Virus record (IMG/VR): IMGVR_UViG_3300044640_002387
Coordinates: 1-21,531 of that record
Direction: 5' to 3' (one strand)
DNA: 21,531 bases
DNA from: a virus
The translations under genes were made by a program, and so were the position numbers. Shown piece by piece: positions 14,282-21,337 of this stretch. Every line of letters starts with the position of its first letter. The first letter of the stretch is position 1. Below the pieces are notes generated by a model. The model did not search any database. It was not told the origin of the DNA and saw only the letters and a program-made list of their open reading frames with translations.

Positions 14282-14414
14282 GTTTCGACTCGGCGGCCTT
14301 GCGCTCGTAGTAGGCCGTCCACAGGGCCAGTTCTTCGTCGGTGACGAACCCCTGCGGGATCACGTCGGGCCGGTGCTCGTGAAGGAAGCCGCCTCGCATC
14401 TCCAGCAGCTTCAT
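14274..14414 (-). CDS. Small tail assembly protein (gpT-like position)
   Basis: The frame opens with MKLLEMRGGFLHEHRPDVIP and gives 46 residues, ending inside the tape-measure start. It lies between the tail chaperone and tape measure, exactly where lambda encodes the T part of gpGT. Its frame is -1 relative to the upstream gene, and that -1 frame stays open for about 100 bases upstream, so it could be made alone from ATG 14414 or as a frameshift extension. The region VIPQGFVTDEELALWTAYYERK resembles the end of many siphophage second chaperones. No classic slippery heptamer was found. Confidence 0.6.
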   Translation of the reverse strand: MKLLEMRGGFLHEHRPDVIPQGFVTDEELALWTAYYERKAAESKHG

Positions 14415-14422
14415 GGTGGCGC

Positions 14423-14881
14423 TCAGGCCGGAGTCGGTAGCGAGGCGGCTGCGGGCTTTACAAGGTCGAAGCCTTGCCCGGTGAGTTCGGTGATCTTGTT
14501 CGTGAGGGACAGGAACTCAATGGGAGCGACCTCGGCGAGCTTCACCGCGTGCGGCAGCTCGATCTTCGGCGCCACGCTGCCCATCACGAGCATCTCCAGG
14601 CGCTTGGCGATCTCGCCCGGGGTGTCCTTCGTCAGGCCCAGAGCGGCGCGGACAGCCTCGGCCTGGTCGCCGCCACCAGCGATGGCGCGGACGATCTGCT
14701 CGATGCTGCCCTGCCGCTTGCCGGCCTCCAGCGCGCGGTGCAGCTCGGCGGCAGAGAGGCCTCGCACCTCCCAGACAGCCGGCTCGCCTTCGGGAAAAAA
14801 GGCGGCCAGCGCGTCCACCGACACGCTGGCCCGGCGTGGCGCGAACTGCGCCCGCTCGAACTGCTCCGCGTTGAAGCCCAT
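14423..14881 (-). CDS. Tail assembly chaperone (gpG-like)
   Basis: This 152-residue protein begins MGFNAEQFERAQFAPRRASV and includes WEVRGLSAAELHRALEAGKR and the end EFLSLTNKITELTGQGFDLVKP. This is the usual make-up of siphophage tail chaperones, which coat the tape measure while the tube assembles. ATG 14881 is preferred because it forms a TGATG junction with the tail tube stop; a further upstream methionine would run inside the tube gene. It is followed nine bases later by the 46-aa gene in the -1 frame. The role is well supported by its place between tail tube and tape measure. Confidence 0.7.
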   Translation of the reverse strand: MGFNAEQFERAQFAPRRASVSVDALAAFFPEGEPAVWEVRGLSAAELHRALEAGKRQGSIEQIVRAIAGGGDQAEAVRAALGLTKDTPGEIAKRLEMLVMGSVAPKIELPHAVKLAEVAPIEFLSLTNKITELTGQGFDLVKPAAASLPTPA

Positions 14882-15855
14882 CAGGCCACCTCGGTCGCCG
14901 CAGCGCTGGCCGAGATCGTGCACGCCGCCTGGATGCTGTCAGCAGCCGGGAAGGTGCGCGCAATGCCGAGCTTGCCCTGGCAGAGCAGGTTCGGCGTGGC
15001 GTAGCGGTCCGGGTAGAAGCGGAACCACAGCACCTCGTTCTTCAGGGCCACCAGCGGGTCGTTGACGCCGTTGTTCAGGAAGGCCGTGAAGCTGCCCTGG
15101 CCGAGCGTCGAAGAGCTGGAGCCCAGCGTGGTGCCGTAGACCTGGGTCGAGGTCACCGAGTGCGTAGTCTCGGGCGGCACGAAGTCGCTGGCCAGCGCGA
15201 TGTCGGCAAAGATCGGCGAGGCGTAGCTGGCGAACGTGCGCTTCGGCGTCGGGCCGGTGTGGATGGCCGGCAGAACGTCGAGGAAACGCACCGTGCCCGA
15301 GCCCGGCAGCACGTCGAACAGCGGGAAGTCCGCGCGCTCGCGGTGCAGGCCCACCACCTGGAAGATCTCGGTGGAAGGGATCACCGCCGCGGTGCTGGTG
15401 GCGAAGCGCACCTGGCCAATCTCGATGCTGTCCACCGGGATCAGCGGAGGGCCACCGGCCGCGCCGCGGGTCTCCACGAAGGCCGCGGTGCTGCCGTCGG
15501 TGCCAGCCACTGCTGCCAGCGCGCCCGCAGCGTTGACGGTCAGCGAGACCACCTTCGACACGTTCGACGCAGGGCGCGTGGCGGTCAGGTTACCGCCGGC
15601 CACCGTGGTGACCACGCCGTTCAGGTTGCACGTCAGCGACGCGACGGTCACCGTGTTGTTGCTGGCGTTCGGCGTGATGGCGCCGCCGGTCAGCAGGCCA
15701 TTCGGCCGCACCACAGGGGCGAAGCCGCTGCGGCTGGACCAGAGCGAGGCCGCGCTGGTGAAGGTCGTCGCGTCGCCGCTGTTGGTGAGGACGGACATGG
15801 CCACGGCGTTCTGCCCGGCCTCGTACTGGAGCTTTGCGTTCTCTGCGGTAGCCAT
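14881..15855 (-). CDS. Major tail tube protein
   Basis: This is a 324-residue beta-rich protein. The C-terminal half contains YGTTLGSSSSTLGQGSFTAF, then LNNGVNDPLVALKNEVLWFR, then GKLGIARTFPAADSIQAACT. The last phrase is the conserved turn and strand seen near the end of many siphophage tail tube proteins. The first half (residues 40-140) carries Ser/Thr/Ala-rich repeats that may form an Ig-like decoration. Subunits would stack as hexameric rings around the tape measure. It lies directly downstream of the capsid genes and upstream of the chaperone, with no connector genes between. Confidence 0.7.
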   Translation of the reverse strand: MATAENAKLQYEAGQNAVAMSVLTNSGDATTFTSAASLWSSRSGFAPVVRPNGLLTGGAITPNASNNTVTVASLTCNLNGVVTTVAGGNLTATRPASNVSKVVSLTVNAAGALAAVAGTDGSTAAFVETRGAAGGPPLIPVDSIEIGQVRFATSTAAVIPSTEIFQVVGLHRERADFPLFDVLPGSGTVRFLDVLPAIHTGPTPKRTFASYASPIFADIALASDFVPPETTHSVTSTQVYGTTLGSSSSTLGQGSFTAFLNNGVNDPLVALKNEVLWFRFYPDRYATPNLLCQGKLGIARTFPAADSIQAACTISASAAATEVA

Positions 15856-15859
15856 GGTG

Positions 15860-16033
15860 TCAGGCCTCCGTGGTGGGTTGCTTTGCGCCGCGTTTCTTCG
15901 GCGCCTCGGCGGCCTCTTCCTCGAAGAGCTTGTGCACCTCGGGGTTGAAGTCGGCCTTGTTGATGACGACGAACGGACCCTGGTTTGCAGGGTCCGTCGA
16001 AGCCACCCGGACCGTCTCGATCTGGGTGCTCAT
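15860..16033 (-). CDS. 57-aa protein between capsid and tail tube genes
   Basis: This short frame starts at ATG 16033 and reads MSTQIETVRVASTDPANQGP, then FVVINKADFNPEVHKLFEEE, and ends with the lysine-rich KKRGAKQPTTEA. It begins four bases after the capsid stop and ends five bases before the tail tube start, filling the gap with the same codon style as its neighbours. The pattern of a beta hairpin, FNPEVHKLFEE and a basic tail resembles small head-completion proteins that follow major capsid genes in many siphophages. The exact role is unknown. Confidence 0.7.
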   Translation of the reverse strand: MSTQIETVRVASTDPANQGPFVVINKADFNPEVHKLFEEEAAEAPKKRGAKQPTTEA

Positions 16034-16036
16034 GGA

Positions 16037-17188
16037 TCAGCCCAGCAGCAGCGCTGCGTGCTCCGGCTTGATCATCGCGGGGCCCCAGGCCGCCGAGATC
16101 TCCCACTGCATCTGGCGGTACTGCGGGTACATCGCCACTTCGAACGACATGCCCGAGCGCGGGTCGGTGATGACCGTGCGATCGATGGCGCTGTCACCGG
16201 CTTCCGGCAGCGAGGGCAGGCGCGCGGCCAGCACGATGGCCGAACGAGCGAAAGCCATGCTGCGTGCGCTGCTGGCAGCGCGGGTGATCGCCGTGGCCGA
16301 CGCCGGGATGGCGCGGCGCAGGCCGGGCGCAGCCAGCACGATGGTGCCGCCGCCAGAGACATCGGCGTCGCCGGAGACCAGCACGTACTGGTTGGTGTCG
16401 CCCGCGAAGGTCACCACGTCGCCGGCCAGGAAGGTGCCGGTGCCGGCCGAGGCCAGCGTGATGGTCGTGGCGCCGACCGCATAGCCCGCGTTGTTGGTCG
16501 TCGAGCTGGCGGCCGTGCCGGCGGTGTGCGTGCGGACCTGGCCCGACTCGCGGATCATCAGACCCGAGTGGTCGAGCAGCACGCCTTGACGCAGCAGGCT
16601 CAAGTCGCCCTGGATGTCCTGGCGCGACTGCACGCCGCGGATGTTGGCGCCGGCGGCGGTGTCGAGCACCAGTTGCAGGTCGCTCAGCGGCGCGCCGTTG
16701 TCGCTCAGGATGCGGCGGACGTTGGCCGCGTCCATGAAGTTGCCAGCGGTGCCGAAGGGCGTGGTGCCCGCGGTGCCGGTGGCGCGGCTGGCCAGCACAT
16801 GCAGCGCGGCGAGGTCGGCTTCCATCTCGTTGACCAGCGTGCGGATGGCCTGCGCCACTTGGTTGGCGCGCACGTTGGCGACGCCGACGCCGCTGGCGGC
16901 TTGGCGCTCCTGCTCGCCGGTCCAGCGGATCGGCACGCGGCGGGCCTTGGTGATGGTGATCGGCACGTTGCCGATGGTCTGGTTGCCGTCATCGGGCGGC
17001 GTGACGCCGGGGGTGATGTCGGTGGCGGCGGCGGCCGGGGCGACCGGGCTGCGCACTTGCTGGCCCACGGCAGCGCGAGCGGCCTGCGGGTCGAGGGTGA
17101 CGGAGGGGATGAAGCCGACGAGTTCGCGCGAGACGACATCGAGGCCAGCATAGAGGTCGGGGATCAGGCCGGTGAGGGTCGTGGACAT
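16037..17188 (-). CDS. Major capsid protein (P22 coat-like)
   Basis: This is a 383-residue protein. It opens MSTTLTGLIPDLYAGLDVVS followed by RELVGFIPSV, a phrase characteristic of P22 coat-type capsid proteins. RRVPIRWTGEQERQA follows, then a helical run with VAQAIRTLVNEMEADLAALH. An inserted beta domain contains VGATTITLASAGTGTFLAGD and VVTFAGDTNQYVLVSG. The end, MYPQYRQMQWEISAAWGPAM, is also typical. It forms the capsid shell on the scaffold encoded just upstream. AAGGA at 17197-17201 with an eight-base spacer is the best ribosome site in the leftward block, consistent with the most abundant product. Confidence 0.82.
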   Translation of the reverse strand: MSTTLTGLIPDLYAGLDVVSRELVGFIPSVTLDPQAARAAVGQQVRSPVAPAAAATDITPGVTPPDDGNQTIGNVPITITKARRVPIRWTGEQERQAASGVGVANVRANQVAQAIRTLVNEMEADLAALHVLASRATGTAGTTPFGTAGNFMDAANVRRILSDNGAPLSDLQLVLDTAAGANIRGVQSRQDIQGDLSLLRQGVLLDHSGLMIRESGQVRTHTAGTAASSTTNNAGYAVGATTITLASAGTGTFLAGDVVTFAGDTNQYVLVSGDADVSGGGTIVLAAPGLRRAIPASATAITRAASSARSMAFARSAIVLAARLPSLPEAGDSAIDRTVITDPRSGMSFEVAMYPQYRQMQWEISAAWGPAMIKPEHAALLLG

Positions 17189-17211
17189 GATGGTGTTCCT
17201 TCAGGAGGTGG

Positions 17212-17886
17212 TCAGGTGAGTTGCACGCCGGCCTTGGCCTGCTCCACGCGCTGGGCGGGAGGAAGGGCCTCGAACTCGGCTCGGGTCATGGTCTTGCCAG
17301 CGCCGCCGCTTCCCGCGTTGGACTGACGCACCCCCGCACCTCCCGTGCCGGTGGGCTTGAGCAGCTCGGGGCGCGTCTTGGCGATCCCGGCCACTCCGTC
17401 CTTCACGGGAATGAGCTTCCCGTCGTCGGACTTGAACAACAGCTCGTCGCCTTCCCACGTCAGCCGCTGGCTGACGAAGGTTTCGACGATGTCGCGGGCG
17501 ATGAACTCATGCCCGCCCAGCGCTTCCGCGATGGCTGCTTTCTGAAGGGAGCCGCGGAACTTGCCCGAGGCTTCGTCGGCCAGCTTCTTCGCGTCGTCGC
17601 GTTCCCGCTCCGCGCGCTTCAGCTTGGCGGACAACTGCGCGGCTTCCTCGACAGCGGCTTTCGGATTGGGGCGGCTTTTCAGCTCGTCCAGTCCAGCAAC
17701 GCCGGCCGTCTCATATGCCTCGGCAAGTTCAGCTTTCAGGTCGGTGATCTGTTGATCCTTGCCCTTCCTGCCGTTGATCGACTCGTTGCGTGCTGCGTCG
17801 CGCTGCCCGATGAGGTCGTTCACGTAGCCCTGCAGCGAGGCGAACGTCTCGTCGCCCAGCTTGTCCTTCAGTTTCGCAATGTCCAT
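17212..17886 (-). CDS. Capsid scaffolding protein
   Basis: This 224-residue, charged, helical protein starts MDIAKLKDKLGDETFASLQG and then YVNDLIGQRDAARNESINGRK. A coiled coil follows over about residues 45-115 (AAQLSAKLKRAERERDDAKK). A globular C-terminal part has GHEFIARDIVETFVSQRLTW, then a Gly-rich tail and TRAEFEALPPAQRVEQAK. This is a common scaffold form, where the coiled coil dimerises and the C-terminus touches the coat protein. It is the first gene of the leftward block, 23 bases before the capsid gene. GAGG with a five-base spacer precedes its ATG. No protease gene is adjacent. Confidence 0.75.
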   Translation of the reverse strand: MDIAKLKDKLGDETFASLQGYVNDLIGQRDAARNESINGRKGKDQQITDLKAELAEAYETAGVAGLDELKSRPNPKAAVEEAAQLSAKLKRAERERDDAKKLADEASGKFRGSLQKAAIAEALGGHEFIARDIVETFVSQRLTWEGDELLFKSDDGKLIPVKDGVAGIAKTRPELLKPTGTGGAGVRQSNAGSGGAGKTMTRAEFEALPPAQRVEQAKAGVQLT

Positions 17887-17934
17887 GCGGCCTCACGCCT
17901 TGGTTGTTGACGGCGCGGAAGGTAGGCCTGCATC
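17887..17934. promoter_or_regulatory. Divergent intergenic region between scaffold and portal genes
   Basis: These 48 bases separate the leftward scaffold start from the rightward portal start and must hold, or lie downstream of, any promoter for each block. TTGACG at 17907-17912 on the plus strand could be a -35, but the bases 17-18 further on (GCATCC/CATCCA) are a poor -10. No convincing leftward promoter is visible. The region also contains GGAAGGTAGG, the likely portal ribosome site. Confidence 0.35.
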
Positions 17935-17951
17935 CATGCCGAAACGGCATG
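17935..17951. promoter_or_regulatory. Perfect inverted repeat over the portal start codon
   Basis: CATGCCG-AAA-CGGCATG is a perfect seven-base-pair dyad with a three-base loop. The ATG of the portal gene (17936-17938) lies in the left arm. As RNA it would form a GC-rich hairpin hiding the start codon. As DNA it would make a compact operator between the divergent scaffold and portal genes. Either role is inference. Confidence 0.5.
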
Positions 17952-19429
17952 AATGGGCGCAGAGACTGCGGCCTGCCAAACCAGCGCACCGCCCCATGCC
18001 CAACGCCAGCGCCCCGCGCTTCAAGTTCATCGCGCACGCGCTGCGCGGGGATGGGCCTTTCCGTCCCGTGGTGTCGGACTACGGCGACAACAACGTCCAG
18101 CTCTCCGGGCTGAGCTACCTCGTGCGCTACCCGCGCGAGAGCGACATCAAGTTCGCGCGCCGCAACGAGATCGCATTCTATGCCTCGCCGCTGGCGATGG
18201 CCTGCAGCCGCTTCGCCGGTTACCTTTCGATGAAGGCCGCCTCGCGCGAGCTGCCGAACGGGCAGTTCACCCGCATCGCCGAGGACGTGGACGGCAAGGG
18301 CAACACGGTCGACGTGTTCTTCTCGCAGTTCATCGTCCAGGCCAAGGCCCGCGGCTCGATGCTGCTGCTGGTGGACATGCCGGCCACGATGCCCGCAAGC
18401 CAGGCCCAGCAGATCGGCCAGCGCCTGCTGCCGTATTGGTCAGCCATCGAGCCCGAGAGCCTGACCGAGTTCGCCATCGGCGACGACGGCAAGTTCGATT
18501 TCGTGGAGTTCGCTGGCAACTTCACGAAGGCAGACGGCAGCCGGGTGGATTGCACCTGGCACTTCGACCGCGAGAAGTGGTCGGCTGTCAGCAAGGAGAA
18601 GGTGCCGCTGGCCGGAGCCGACCACCCGCTCGGCGAGTGCCCGGTGCTGATCTTCACCGAGGGCGGCGACTTCCCGCACTTCGGGCCGTTCGCGGCCATC
18701 GCGGACCTCAGCAAGCGCCTGTTCAACGCCGAGAGCGAGCTGGACGAGATCCTGCGCGCGCAGACCTTCAGCCTGCTGACCATGCAGGTGCCGGAGGACA
18801 GCACCTCCGAGCAGAAGCTTGCCGCCGCGCAGACCGCCGGCCAGTCCATCGGCACCAGCAACCTGATGGTGCACAGCGGCAGTACGCCCGCCTTCATCGC
18901 GCCGCCTGATGGTCCGGCCCGGGTCTACCTGGACCGCATCCAGAAGCTGGAAAGCAAGATCGACGAGGTCGGCCTGAACGTGGCCACCGTCAATGCCCAG
19001 GAGAGCGGCATCGCCATGCAGATGCGCTTCCAGGCGATCAACGGCGAGCTGTCGCGCTTCGCTCTGCGCATGCAAGACCTGGAGAGCCGGGCCTGGGACA
19101 TGTCGCGCCGCTGGCTGGGCATGCAGCAGGGCCCCTCGGTGCAGTGGCCGCGCGACTTCAACCTGGCGGACGTCGAGACCGAGTTGAAGATCCTGGCCGA
19201 CATGCAGGCCGCCGGGATGCCGCCGGAGGTCATCGCCGAGCAGCAGCGCCGCATCGTGACGCTGCAGTTCCCGGCGATGGATGAAGCCGCCCGCGCCGAG
19301 CTGCTGCAGGCCATCACCGAGCGCACGATGGAGCCGCAGCCCAGCGGTGAGAACGTGGTTCCGCTGCGGCCCGACCCGAACGCCGAGCTGCGCGCCGCTG
19401 CCGTGAGGGCGCTGAGCAATGGCGCGTGA
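17936..19429 (+). CDS. Portal-like protein (DUF4055 type)
   Basis: This is a 497-residue protein. YLVRYPRESDIKFARRNEIA, then FYASPLAMACSRFAGYLSM, matches the layout of DUF4055-type portals, where a loop precedes the helix that enters the wing. PYWSAIEPESLTEF (about residues 163-176) and the HFDREKWSAV strand pair follow. The later helical stem and crown include LDRIQKLESKIDEVGLNVAT, then FQAINGELSRFALRMQDLES. A dodecamer would form the DNA channel. ATG 17936 is chosen for GGTAGG nine bases upstream; ATG 17996 is an alternative without a ribosome site. The stop lies inside the collagen-like gene. Its distance from the terminase gene is unusual. Confidence 0.68.
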   Translation: MPKRHEWAQRLRPAKPAHRPMPNASAPRFKFIAHALRGDGPFRPVVSDYGDNNVQLSGLSYLVRYPRESDIKFARRNEIAFYASPLAMACSRFAGYLSMKAASRELPNGQFTRIAEDVDGKGNTVDVFFSQFIVQAKARGSMLLLVDMPATMPASQAQQIGQRLLPYWSAIEPESLTEFAIGDDGKFDFVEFAGNFTKADGSRVDCTWHFDREKWSAVSKEKVPLAGADHPLGECPVLIFTEGGDFPHFGPFAAIADLSKRLFNAESELDEILRAQTFSLLTMQVPEDSTSEQKLAAAQTAGQSIGTSNLMVHSGSTPAFIAPPDGPARVYLDRIQKLESKIDEVGLNVATVNAQESGIAMQMRFQAINGELSRFALRMQDLESRAWDMSRRWLGMQQGPSVQWPRDFNLADVETELKILADMQAAGMPPEVIAEQQRRIVTLQFPAMDEAARAELLQAITERTMEPQPSGENVVPLRPDPNAELRAAAVRALSNGA

Positions 19430-19973
19430 CGACACCCCCGAGCTGCTGGCCGCTGCGCTGGCAGCCAAGGCGCTGCAGACCGCCCGCGAGGCCCTGGCGC
19501 GCGCACCTGTACCCGGCCCGCAAGGCGAACGCGGCGAGCCCGGCCAGCCTGGTCGCGATGGCGCTGACGGCAAGGACGGAGCCGATGGCCGCGACGGCAA
19601 GGACGGCGAGCAGGGCCCGCCCGGCCGCGATGGTGCCGATGGTGCACCAAGCCGTGACGGCAGGGACGGCGCAGACGGCGAGCGCGGCCCGCAGGGTGAG
19701 CAGGGCCCACCGGGGCGCGATGGCATCGACGGGCTGGACGGCCGCGACGGTGCACCAGGCCGCCGCGGTGTCGATGGGCGCGACGGCCGCGACGCGATGA
19801 CCCTGGCCCCGGCCCGCGTGACCTTCGAACGCGACGAGCGCCAGCGCACGCGCCGGATGCTGGTGCTGCCGCTGGCCGGCACCCAGGGCCTGGAAGTGCT
19901 GCCCGTGCGCGACGCCCGCACCGGGCTGATGGTGGCAGCGGACATCGGGCTTTACCTGCCAGCCGCCGCCTGA
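19419..19973 (+). CDS. Collagen-like virion protein
   Basis: This is a 184-residue protein. The first 32 residues are helical (PELLAAALAAKALQTAREAL). Residues 33-125 form 31 consecutive Gly-X-Y triplets rich in GRD, GAD and GPP, which should make a collagen triple helix. Residues 126-184 form a compact end domain (TFERDERQRTRRMLVLPLAG, then LEVLPVRDARTGLMVAADIG) that may trimerise. Phage collagen-like proteins usually form fibres or spacers on head or tail. One triplet, starting at residue 78, has Ser instead of Gly (codon 19650-19652). It overlaps the portal stop by 11 bases, so it is probably coupled. Confidence 0.8.
   Translation: MARDDTPELLAAALAAKALQTAREALARAPVPGPQGERGEPGQPGRDGADGKDGADGRDGKDGEQGPPGRDGADGAPSRDGRDGADGERGPQGEQGPPGRDGIDGLDGRDGAPGRRGVDGRDGRDAMTLAPARVTFERDERQRTRRMLVLPLAGTQGLEVLPVRDARTGLMVAADIGLYLPAAA
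19515..19793 (+). repeat. Nine-base-period repeats coding for collagen triplets
   Basis: The stretch repeats variants of a GGC-NNC-GAC pattern with a nine-base period for 279 bases, coding for Gly-X-Y triplets. Short identical blocks recur throughout, including CGCGATGG, GACGGC and GAGCAGGGCCC. Such DNA can gain or lose triplets by recombination without breaking the frame. Confidence 0.75.
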
Positions 19974-20003
19974 CCTTTCAACGATCAAGTGAGGAACTGA
20001 CCC

Positions 20004-20492
20004 ATGCCCGCATCTCTCGCCTTCCGCCTCAGCGGCGGCTCTGGCAACTCCAACCCGGCCGCCTCGCTGGGCGGCGTCATGTCCAGCACTGCGGCCACGG
20101 CGAACACGCTGTTCGACACAGTGAGCGCCGCCGAAGCATTGGCCGGCGACACCGAATACCGCTGCATCTTCCTGCTCAACAACGGCGACAAGGATCTGAC
20201 CGCCGTCAAGCTGTGGGTCAGCGATCAGGCGGCTGTCGGCACGCTGGCCCTGGCGCTCGATGGCGGCGGCAAGAACGTGGACGCCGAGGTCGAAAGCGAC
20301 GAAGGTACGGCTCCGACTGGCGAGACGTTCAGCAGCCCCACCGACGTGGGCAGCGCCATCGCCGTGCCCGATCTGGCCGTGGGCGACCGGCACGCAGTCT
20401 GGGTGCGCCGCGTCATCGGCTCAGCGACCGGCGGCGTGGCCCTGGCCAGCAACAGCGCCGAGCTGCGAGTGGACTTCGAGTTCATCCCGTGA
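20004..20492 (+). CDS. Beta-rich structural protein (decoration-like), unknown function
   Basis: This 162-residue protein starts MPASLAFRLSGGSGNSNPAA and contains ALAGDTEYRCIFLLNNGDKD, then LTAVKLWVSD, and GDRHAVWVRRVIGSATGGVA with alternating strands. I recognise the outline, in which LSGG and SLGG openings are followed by EYRCIF and an Ig-like end, from siphophage virion proteins of unknown role. A strong ribosome site, GAGGA at 19991-19995, lies eight bases before the ATG. It stands apart from the coupled genes around it, so it may be highly expressed. Its stop overlaps the GTG of the next gene. Confidence 0.65.
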   Translation: MPASLAFRLSGGSGNSNPAASLGGVMSSTAATANTLFDTVSAAEALAGDTEYRCIFLLNNGDKDLTAVKLWVSDQAAVGTLALALDGGGKNVDAEVESDEGTAPTGETFSSPTDVGSAIAVPDLAVGDRHAVWVRRVIGSATGGVALASNSAELRVDFEFIP

Positions 20493-20926
20493 CCGCCCTG
20501 CGCGTCATCTACACCCGCAGCCGCAGCGTGGGCAGCGTGCTGATCCGCGCTGGCGCGTGGTGGGGTCCGTGGTCTCACTGCGGGCTGGTGGATGGCGAGC
20601 AGGTGATCGAGTGCCTGGCGCTGAAGGGTGGCGTGGTGAGCACGCCGCTGGCCGAGGTGCTGGCGCGCAGCACCGCGTGGCAGGTGGTCGAGGTTGCCTG
20701 CCCGCGGCCCGAGTGGGGCATTGATTGGGCTCGCGGCACTATCGGCGAGCACTACGACTGGGCAGGCGTCCTCGGTATCCCGTTCCGCGCCCGCGACTGG
20801 CAGGCCCCGGGCCAGTGGTACTGCAGCGAGCACGTCGAGGCCGCGCTGGCCCGTGCCGGGGCTGAACGCTGGCGCGCTGGGCTGCACGGCATCAGCCCGT
20901 GCCAAAGCTACTTCAACGCCGGGTGA
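20489..20926 (+). CDS. NlpC/P60-like (permuted papain-fold) peptidase
   Basis: This 145-residue protein has WSHCGLVDGEQVIECLALKG, where H30 could be the catalytic His, and GQWYCSEHVEAALARAGAER, where C112 could be the nucleophile. Order His then Cys suggests the circularly permuted YiiX/YebB-like branch of the NlpC/P60 superfamily. GGVVSTPLAEVL and GEHYDWAGVLGIPF are also typical of that fold. It could cut cell-wall peptide at infection or lysis, or serve another hydrolase role. A GTG start overlaps the upstream TGA by four bases. The last 20 residues are echoed in a small ORF at 21200. Confidence 0.75.
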   Translation: MTALRVIYTRSRSVGSVLIRAGAWWGPWSHCGLVDGEQVIECLALKGGVVSTPLAEVLARSTAWQVVEVACPRPEWGIDWARGTIGEHYDWAGVLGIPFRARDWQAPGQWYCSEHVEAALARAGAERWRAGLHGISPCQSYFNAG

Positions 20927-20940
20927 TGGCGCCGTGACCC

Positions 20941-21195
20941 ATGCCCAGCAACTGCCTTATCTGGGCGCTCGCACTGCACCGGCGCCGCGTGCGCAAGGGG
21001 CACGAGGGCTACTTGCTGCTGCGCTGGAGCCGCTGGGGACCGTTCCCCCACGCGCTCTACGGCGAGCGGCGGCGCAACGGCAGTGTGCGGCTGGTGTCCT
21101 ACAAGCCGGCCGCGCCCAGGGCCAAGCCGGTGCCGCCGCTGCTTTTCGAGGGGCGCTCGCAATGGGGCGACCTGATGGACGACGAGACGAGGTGA
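20941..21195 (+). CDS. 84-aa basic protein next to the peptidase, unknown function
   Basis: This 84-residue, basic protein starts MPSNCLIWALALHRRRVRKG and contains EGYLLLRWSRWGPFPHALYG and SVRLVSYKPAAP. It opens 14 bases after the peptidase stop. I recognise this kind of small protein from phage tail or lysis regions beside NlpC-like genes, but no function is known to me. The hydrophobic start (IWALAL) is too short for a membrane helix. No strong ribosome site is visible; GGTGATGG lies about 12 bases upstream. Confidence 0.6.
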   Translation: MPSNCLIWALALHRRRVRKGHEGYLLLRWSRWGPFPHALYGERRRNGSVRLVSYKPAAPRAKPVPPLLFEGRSQWGDLMDDETR

Positions 21196-21199
21196 TGGC

Positions 21200-21334
21200 A
21201 TGACGCCCGAGCAAATCCGAGCCGCAATCGCGGCATCGCCCGAACTGACGGCGCCAGCCTGGGCCAGCGCCGACCGCTGGCGGCCAGGGCTGCATGGCAT
21301 CTCGCCCTGCGTGTCTTTCTTCAACAAAGGCTGA
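21200..21334 (+). pseudogene. 44-aa chimeric ORF: relic or domain-swap remnant
   Basis: The frame MTPEQIRAAIAASPELTAPA starts with a good ribosome site, GAGGTG at 21189-21194. After about residue 20 it turns into WASADRWRPGLHGISPCVSF and ends FNKG. That second half mirrors the end of the peptidase encoded 400 bases upstream (ERWRAGLHGISPCQSYFNAG). The first half resembles the N-terminus of a different small phage protein family. It is probably the scar of a deletion or recombination between two genes. It may still be translated, so calling it a pseudogene is a judgement. Confidence 0.5.
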
Positions 21335-21337
21335 CCT

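Noticed and set aside
15236-17326. Long open frame on the plus strand opposite the capsid and tail tube genes
   Set aside because: It is antisense to two well-recognised genes, has Arg/Gly/Ala/His-rich composition typical of shadow frames in GC-rich DNA, and contains no known motif.
17861-17935. Upstream TTG/ATG starts that would lengthen the portal protein
   Set aside because: They lie inside or at the edge of the divergent scaffold gene and lack a ribosome site; the added residues look non-conserved.
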